This document shows, one piece after another, positions 59,663 through 64,000 of a stretch of 64,000 nt of DNA; the stretch's first letter is position 1, and every line of letters starts with the position of its first letter. The DNA is from Vibrio splendidus 12E03. GTDB lineage: Bacteria; Pseudomonadota; Gammaproteobacteria; Enterobacterales; Vibrionaceae. Where the stretch lies: NCBI RefSeq assembly GCF_000272105.2, contig NZ_AJZD02000021.1, positions 52,230 to 116,229 of the forward strand. Reading direction: 5' to 3'. The notes beneath the pieces were generated by a model. That model was not told the DNA's origin and searched no databases. It saw nothing but the letters and a program-made list of their open reading frames with translations. The position numbers and the translations under genes are program-made.

Positions 59663-59686
59663 GAGAGCCTGAAAGCTCAGGCTCTC
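59663..59686 (-). other. Hairpin between binding-protein and permease genes
   Basis: GAGAGCCTGA-AAGC-TCAGGCTCTC is a perfect 10-bp stem 17 bp after the binding-protein stop. There is no T-run, so it is more likely an mRNA stabiliser or partial terminator that keeps binding protein levels above permease levels. Confidence 0.7.
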
Positions 59687-59703
59687 GATTCTAGCAAGCT
59701 AGA

Positions 59704-61257
59704 TTATTTTACAACTAGGTCGCCGAAGTAAGGCATAACCATTGGGTTTACGATGTCTGCAGCACCTACGTTAGACTTCGCGCCCCACGCTTCACTTTGC
59801 CAGTGTAGCGGTACGAATGCAGCGTCGTTGTATAGTGTTGCTTCAACGCCTTTCAGCATCTTAGAACGTTTAACTGGGTCAGTTTCAGTATTAGAAGCTT
59901 CTACAATCGCATCCATTTCTGGGTTTGAGTAACCAGAACAGTTGTATTGACCACGACCAGTCTCTTCGTTACGAGTCATTGTTAGGAACTCGTTGAAGTT
60001 CGCTGAATCTTCAGTATCTGAGTGCCAGCCGATCATCATCATGTCTGCTGAACATAGGTCAAACTCAGGCCAGTACTGTGCTTTAGGCATCGTCTTAAGA
60101 TCAACTTTGATACCAATCTTAGACAGCATTGCCGCAGACGCTTGCGCTACTTTCGCATCGTTCACGTAACGGTTGTTTGGAGCCATCATAGTTAGCGTAA
60201 AGCCATCTTCGTAGCCCGCTTCTTTCATCAACTCTTTCGCTTTTTTCAAATCGTAACGAGGAACTAGGTCTTCGTTGTGACCCGCGTAGCCTGTTGGGCT
60301 TTGCTGACCAGCAGCTGTTGCGAAGCCTTTCATGATCTTCTTAACGATACCTTCGTTGTTGATTGCGTGAACAATCGCCTGACGAACGCGAACATCTTTA
60401 AGAGCTTCGTTGCTGTTTTGGTTCATTTGGAACGTGATGATACGAGTACCAGGTAGCGTTACTAGATCGATGTTCTTAGCGTTTTTAACACGCTTGTGAT
60501 CGTTTGGTGCTACTGGGTGAATCATATCAACGTCGCCAGAAAGAAGTGCTGCAACACGTGTCGCGTCTTCTTTGATTGGCACAAGTGTTAGCTTGTCTAC
60601 GTTACCTTCAGTTTCTGTATCCCAGTAATCGTTGAAACGTTCGAACGTTACTTTAACGCCTTGCTCACGCTGCGTTACGATGAAAGGGCCAGTACCTGAA
60701 ACGTTAGTCGAAGCAAACGAGTTACCGTGCTTAACTAGCTCAGACTTGTCTTTACCTTCCGCTGTTTGGCCAGAGTAGAACTTGCTGTCCATTGGGAAGA
60801 TGTAAGTTGCTGTTTGTAGTACTAGTGGGTAAGCCGCTTTTGATACTAGCTCAACTGTGTAGTCATCCACTTTTACCATTTTTTCGTATGGCGTGAAGAT
60901 AGACTTAAAGTCTGGAGAAGCTTGTAGACGTTCAAAAGTCCACACAACATCATCAGCAGTCAGTTCGTTACCAGAGTGGAATTTCACACCTTTACGTAGG
61001 TTGAAACGGAAAGTCGTTTCATCAACACGCTCCCAGCTCGATGCTAGGCGGCCTTCAAAATCCATCTCTTTTGTGAAACGTACTAGAGGGTCAAACACCA
61101 TGTGAGACATTTGCAGTGTGCCACCAGACAGCTGCTCGTGCGGGTCAAGTGATACAGGGTCAGCTGCGTAGCCAACGGTAATATCTGCTGCTGCTGCACT
61201 AAAGCTTAGGCCAGCTGCCATTAAAGCTATTGCTAATTTGCTTTTCATGGTTTTCAT
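59704..61257 (-). CDS. Peptide/solute ABC transporter periplasmic binding protein (SBP_bac_5)
   Basis: The 517-aa protein has a signal peptide (MKTMKSKLAIALMAAGLSFSAAA) and the family 5 binding-protein features: DITVGYAADPVSLDPHEQ, FNLRKGVKFHSGNELTADDVVWTF, and VRQAIVHAINNEGIVKKIM. It is probably free in the periplasm, as no lipobox Cys is present. AAGGAG lies 7 bp before ATG 61257. The ligand, probably a peptide, is not shown by the sequence. It lies between the fused ATPase (94 bp upstream) and the permeases. Confidence 0.93.
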   Translation of the reverse strand: MKTMKSKLAIALMAAGLSFSAAAADITVGYAADPVSLDPHEQLSGGTLQMSHMVFDPLVRFTKEMDFEGRLASSWERVDETTFRFNLRKGVKFHSGNELTADDVVWTFERLQASPDFKSIFTPYEKMVKVDDYTVELVSKAAYPLVLQTATYIFPMDSKFYSGQTAEGKDKSELVKHGNSFASTNVSGTGPFIVTQREQGVKVTFERFNDYWDTETEGNVDKLTLVPIKEDATRVAALLSGDVDMIHPVAPNDHKRVKNAKNIDLVTLPGTRIITFQMNQNSNEALKDVRVRQAIVHAINNEGIVKKIMKGFATAAGQQSPTGYAGHNEDLVPRYDLKKAKELMKEAGYEDGFTLTMMAPNNRYVNDAKVAQASAAMLSKIGIKVDLKTMPKAQYWPEFDLCSADMMMIGWHSDTEDSANFNEFLTMTRNEETGRGQYNCSGYSNPEMDAIVEASNTETDPVKRSKMLKGVEATLYNDAAFVPLHWQSEAWGAKSNVGAADIVNPMVMPYFGDLVVK

Positions 61258-61351
61258 TGCATAACTCCTTCATGCGGGAATCCAGATCCCTAGTTGTTGT
61301 ATTTGCGTCTGTTTATTGTTTTTAGCAAGCTAAACTCCAGCCTGCTGATTT

Positions 61352-63079
61352 TTATACCGCGGCTTGTGCCACTGCTTTTTCTTCTCTTAAACCTGTAAAT
61401 TCAGGCATTAAAGAAATTAGGTGTTTGCTGTACTCATGCTGAGGCGATTGGAATAGCTGCTCGGTTGGCGCGACTTCCAATAGTTCTCCCATTTGCATCA
61501 CACCAACACGGTCACACATTTGGCGAATAACCGGTAAATCGTGACTGATGAACAGCATGGTTAGGTTTAGCTCATCTTGTAAGTCTTTTAATAGGTTAAG
61601 GATCTGAGCCTGTACCGACACATCCAGTGCCGAGGTAGGTTCATCACAAATCAAAAGACGAGGGCGAGTTGCCAAAGCGCGAGCGATAGAAATACGCTGA
61701 CGTTGGCCACCTGAGAATTCGTGTGGGTACTTAACCCCGGCCATTACGCCTAAACCAACGTGCTCTAGCAGGTCGTTCACGATCTGACGAGTTTCATTCT
61801 CGTTGCGCGTAAGTTTATGGAATCGGATAGGTTCAGCAATGATGTCGAATATCTTCATTCGAGGGTTCATTGATGTGTAAGGGTTTTGGAAAACCATCTG
61901 CATTTGACGACGCATAGGGCGACGTTCTTTTTCAGATTTAAGACCAGTAAGATCAACGCCTTCAAACGTTACCTTGCCTGAATTCGGTGCGTACAAGCCA
62001 GCAATCACACGAGCAATCGTTGATTTACCTGAACCTGATTCACCTACTAAGCCAAACGTCTCACCTTCATGCACTTCAAAGCTCACGTTGTTTGATGCTT
62101 GAACGTACTCACGACGACTCTCAAAGAAAGAATCTTTGGTGGTAAAGCGTAAGTGCACGTTTTCAACATTCAACAATGGGCCAGTGTAATCACGGTGATC
62201 TTGGCTTTGGCCTAACCAGTGGTTTTTCACATCTAGAGGCTCCATCTCGTGCGCTTCTTCGATGTAGCTCACAAGAGGGAAACGATCAAGTTTACGGTCT
62301 GAACGTGGAACCGCTGAGATAAGACTGTGTGTGTATGGGTGTTCAGGAGTACCAAGGACTTTCGCCGTCGGGCCAAACTCAACTAAGTCACCACGATACA
62401 TAACGGCTACGCGGTCGGTAACGTTTGATACCACGCCCATGTCGTGCGTGACCAACATACAACCTACGTTTTTCTTAATACATAGATCGCGAATCAAACC
62501 TAAGATTTGATCTTGAATAGACACATCCAGTGCCGTCGTTGGTTCATCTGCGATGATAAGGTCAGGTTCACCAGCCAATGCGATCGCGATAACCACACGC
62601 TGACGCATACCGCCAGAGAACTGGTGTGGGTACTGCTTTAAACGGTTTTCAGGTTGTGGGATACCCACTTGGTTCATCAAGTCTAATGAACGCTGGTAGG
62701 CTTCTTGATCCGAAACCTTCATGTTGGCATGAATCGTCTCTTTTAACTGCTGTTCTACTGTGAATAGAGGGTTAAGAGACGTCATTGGATCTTGGAAGAT
62801 AAAACCAATCTTTGAGCCGCGAACAGAACGCATCTGTTCAGGAGATAAGCCAGAGACTTTTTCGCCATCCAGAAATACCTCGCCGCTAGCAATGCGGCCG
62901 GGAGGGCTCAGCAAATCGATCACAGCATTACCTACTGTTGATTTACCTGCACCAGACTCGCCTACAACACCAACGATCTCACCACGTTCGATGTTGAACG
63001 AAAGCGATTTAACTGCGGCGTGAACTCCATGACGAGATGGGTATTCGATACGAAGATTTTTTACTTCTAAAAGTGACAT
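61352..63079 (-). CDS. Fused two-domain peptide ABC transporter ATPase (DppD-DppF type)
   Basis: The 575-aa protein contains two complete ABC domains. The first has Walker A GESGAGKST, signature FSGGMRQRVVIA and DLIIADEPTTALDV; the second has GESGSGKST, FSGGQRQRISIARAL and LLICDEPTSALDV. Each also has the C-terminal oligopeptide extension (HPYTHSLISAVPR after the first). E. coli Dpp and Opp carry these as separate D and F proteins. ATG 63079 with GAGGT is preferred; the frame is open to 63193. It is the first gene of the importer operon. Confidence 0.94.
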   Translation of the reverse strand: MSLLEVKNLRIEYPSRHGVHAAVKSLSFNIERGEIVGVVGESGAGKSTVGNAVIDLLSPPGRIASGEVFLDGEKVSGLSPEQMRSVRGSKIGFIFQDPMTSLNPLFTVEQQLKETIHANMKVSDQEAYQRSLDLMNQVGIPQPENRLKQYPHQFSGGMRQRVVIAIALAGEPDLIIADEPTTALDVSIQDQILGLIRDLCIKKNVGCMLVTHDMGVVSNVTDRVAVMYRGDLVEFGPTAKVLGTPEHPYTHSLISAVPRSDRKLDRFPLVSYIEEAHEMEPLDVKNHWLGQSQDHRDYTGPLLNVENVHLRFTTKDSFFESRREYVQASNNVSFEVHEGETFGLVGESGSGKSTIARVIAGLYAPNSGKVTFEGVDLTGLKSEKERRPMRRQMQMVFQNPYTSMNPRMKIFDIIAEPIRFHKLTRNENETRQIVNDLLEHVGLGVMAGVKYPHEFSGGQRQRISIARALATRPRLLICDEPTSALDVSVQAQILNLLKDLQDELNLTMLFISHDLPVIRQMCDRVGVMQMGELLEVAPTEQLFQSPQHEYSKHLISLMPEFTGLREEKAVAQAAV

Positions 63080-63193
63080 TACCAGACCTCTACTGCTTTG
63101 GCAGCTTTCTGCCCTGTCTGCAAAATTGAATCCATTCTTACCAGAATATTGTTCTGATATTTTATACGGTTGACAATTTGGCAAATAATTCAC

Positions 63194-63850
63194 AGAAAAG
63201 CAACAAGAATAGGATAAAAAGTCGACATTAAACGCTTAGCAAGCAAAAGTTCCACATAACTATTCACCCAGAGAGCATATAGTAAGAAAAATCAACATTA
63301 TATTATCGGCAAGAAATACTCACAAACTCCTTACGACTACTTACTTGTAGAGATAAACCTGTGCTTCAAAGCAGATCTCACTACCAGTCACTAAAAACAA
63401 ATAATTATTCCAAAAAACAATTAACACTATAGAAACAAACGCTAATTTTGTTACTTTGAACAAATAAAAAAACCAGATACACGTATATTAACCATACATT
63501 TAACCATTTTTATTATTTTGGCAAATACAAAACTGAGAAACGAAAGGCTTAATAAATCTAAGGGGTTTTTGACAGGCCAAATGCGTAGAAAGCTGTCAAA
63601 TTCAGGCCTTAGTGAACAAATTCAGGGTCAGGTTTCACTTTTCATAAAAGTCTTTAGACCAAACCCATTAATATGTCGAATTATTGAGCGTGCAATTTAT
63701 ATAAAATTAGATATAGATCTGCACATTTGATAAAGAAAGCAACTCTGTAGCAGCACCATAATCAAGCAGATCGATAGGAATCTGTCTTATATAACAAGGG
63801 AAGACAGATGTAAGAAAGCCCCGCCATTTTTGACGCGGACGGCTAGTTGA
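63194..63850. other. AT-rich intergenic region
   Basis: No convincing gene is seen. A 70-codon frame at 63518-63730 starts at TTG, has no ribosome site and reads as low-quality sequence, so it is not called. The promoter of the ABC operon must lie at the left end of this region, but no site was assigned. Confidence 0.5.
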
Positions 63851-63876
63851 GGCTTCTTAAGGTGGTCGGTGAAGAG
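63851..63876 (-). repeat. Second copy of tRNA-Pro 3' end (att-like direct repeat)
   Basis: These 26 bp are identical to 63960-63985, which include the last 14 bp of the tRNA-Pro gene and the bases just after it. Similarity then fades (ATTC...GAAC still shared), so this is not a second intact tRNA. The two copies are 109 bp apart. Confidence 0.8.
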
Positions 63877-63934
63877 ACATTCTTTGAACATCAGGCGAAC
63901 CCCACTCTGTTCAAGTTATCTAAATTTCAGATGT

Positions 63935-63964
63935 AAAAAAGCCCTAGTCTTTCGACTAGGGCTT
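63935..63964 (-). terminator. Terminator after tRNA-Pro
   Basis: On the minus strand AAGCCCTAGTC-GAAA-GACTAGGGCTT followed by six T, beginning 8 bp after the tRNA 3' end. Confidence 0.9.
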
Positions 63965-63971
63965 CTTAAGG

Positions 63972-64000
63972 TGGTCGGTGAAGAGGGATTCGAACCCCCG
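63972..64000 (-). tRNA. tRNA-Pro (3' part)
   Basis: The minus strand ends with the T-arm GGGGGTTCGAATCCC, then acceptor TTCACCG, discriminator A and encoded CCA (63974-63972). The terminal TCACCGACCA with the 5' partner CGGTGA is that of proline tRNAs in gamma-proteobacteria. The anticodon lies outside the window, so the isoacceptor cannot be given. Confidence 0.85.

Noticed and set aside
63518..63730. 70-codon frame in the gene-poor right end
   Set aside because: It starts with TTG, has no ribosome site and no recognisable domain.

Overview
The window is a stretch of core chromosome from a marine gamma-proteobacterium of the Vibrionaceae, most probably a Vibrio. The evidence is gene content and order: epsC next to hslR-hslO-pckA, glnA-ntrB-ntrC-hemN-yihI, engB and polA flanking csrC-type, Spot 42 and RyhB small RNAs, rmuC-ubiE-ubiJ-ubiB-tatABC, uspB-ftnA-uspA, and asnC-prlC-rlmJ-gor. 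Moderate GC, many strong intrinsic terminators and a Vibrio-type tRNA-Pro 3' end agree. The species cannot be fixed from the sequence alone.

Layout. 1-9.7 kb: start of the type II secretion operon (epsC, minus strand), heat-shock proteins Hsp15 and Hsp33, PEP carboxykinase, an AsmA-like protein, the yihY-dtd-yiiD operon, a lipoprotein and a small P-loop ATPase. 9.8-17.2 kb: BipA/TypA and the nitrogen regulon core (glnA, ntrB, ntrC) with a sigma-54 promoter and NtrC sites. 17.3-23.3 kb: a GGDEF/EAL protein, hemN, and a DUF2489-yihI-methyltransferase operon. 23.3-30.1 kb: an RNA-rich segment with a CsrB/CsrC-family RNA, Spot 42 and a Fur-controlled RyhB interleaved with cytochrome c4, engB, a membrane protein of unknown function and polA. 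30.1-39.2 kb: a GNAT protein, hemB, tatD, a 38-aa zinc-ribbon-like ORF, then the minus-strand ubiquinone/Tat cluster. 39.3-54.9 kb: two EamA transporters, an HI0933-type flavoprotein, uspB, ferritin, uspA, a possible Fur target, rsmJ, a large ABC_sub_bind-PAS-GGDEF-EAL protein, asnC, prlC, rlmJ, gor and a small DUF6482-like protein. 55-63.1 kb: a lone nqrB paralogue, a SPOR-domain protein and a complete peptide-type ABC importer with a fused ATPase. 63.1-64 kb: a gene-poor end with the 3' end of a tRNA-Pro and a nearby second copy of its terminal bases.

How the genes work together. The 12-17 kb block is a nitrogen-status circuit: NtrB/NtrC act on sigma-54-dependent glnA and probably on their own promoter. 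The 23-30 kb block concentrates three global post-transcriptional regulators: carbon storage (CsrA titration), catabolite control (Spot 42) and iron sparing (RyhB). Iron and heme genes recur (hemN, hemB, ftnA, cytochrome c4, two Fur-box loci). The window looks like vertically inherited core genome. I see no defence island, CRISPR array, integron cassette array or intact mobile element. The best leads are a possible small ORF inside the long 5' part of RyhB, a DnaA-box/GATC cluster between polA and ryhB, the orphan nqrB, and an att-like repeat at tRNA-Pro.
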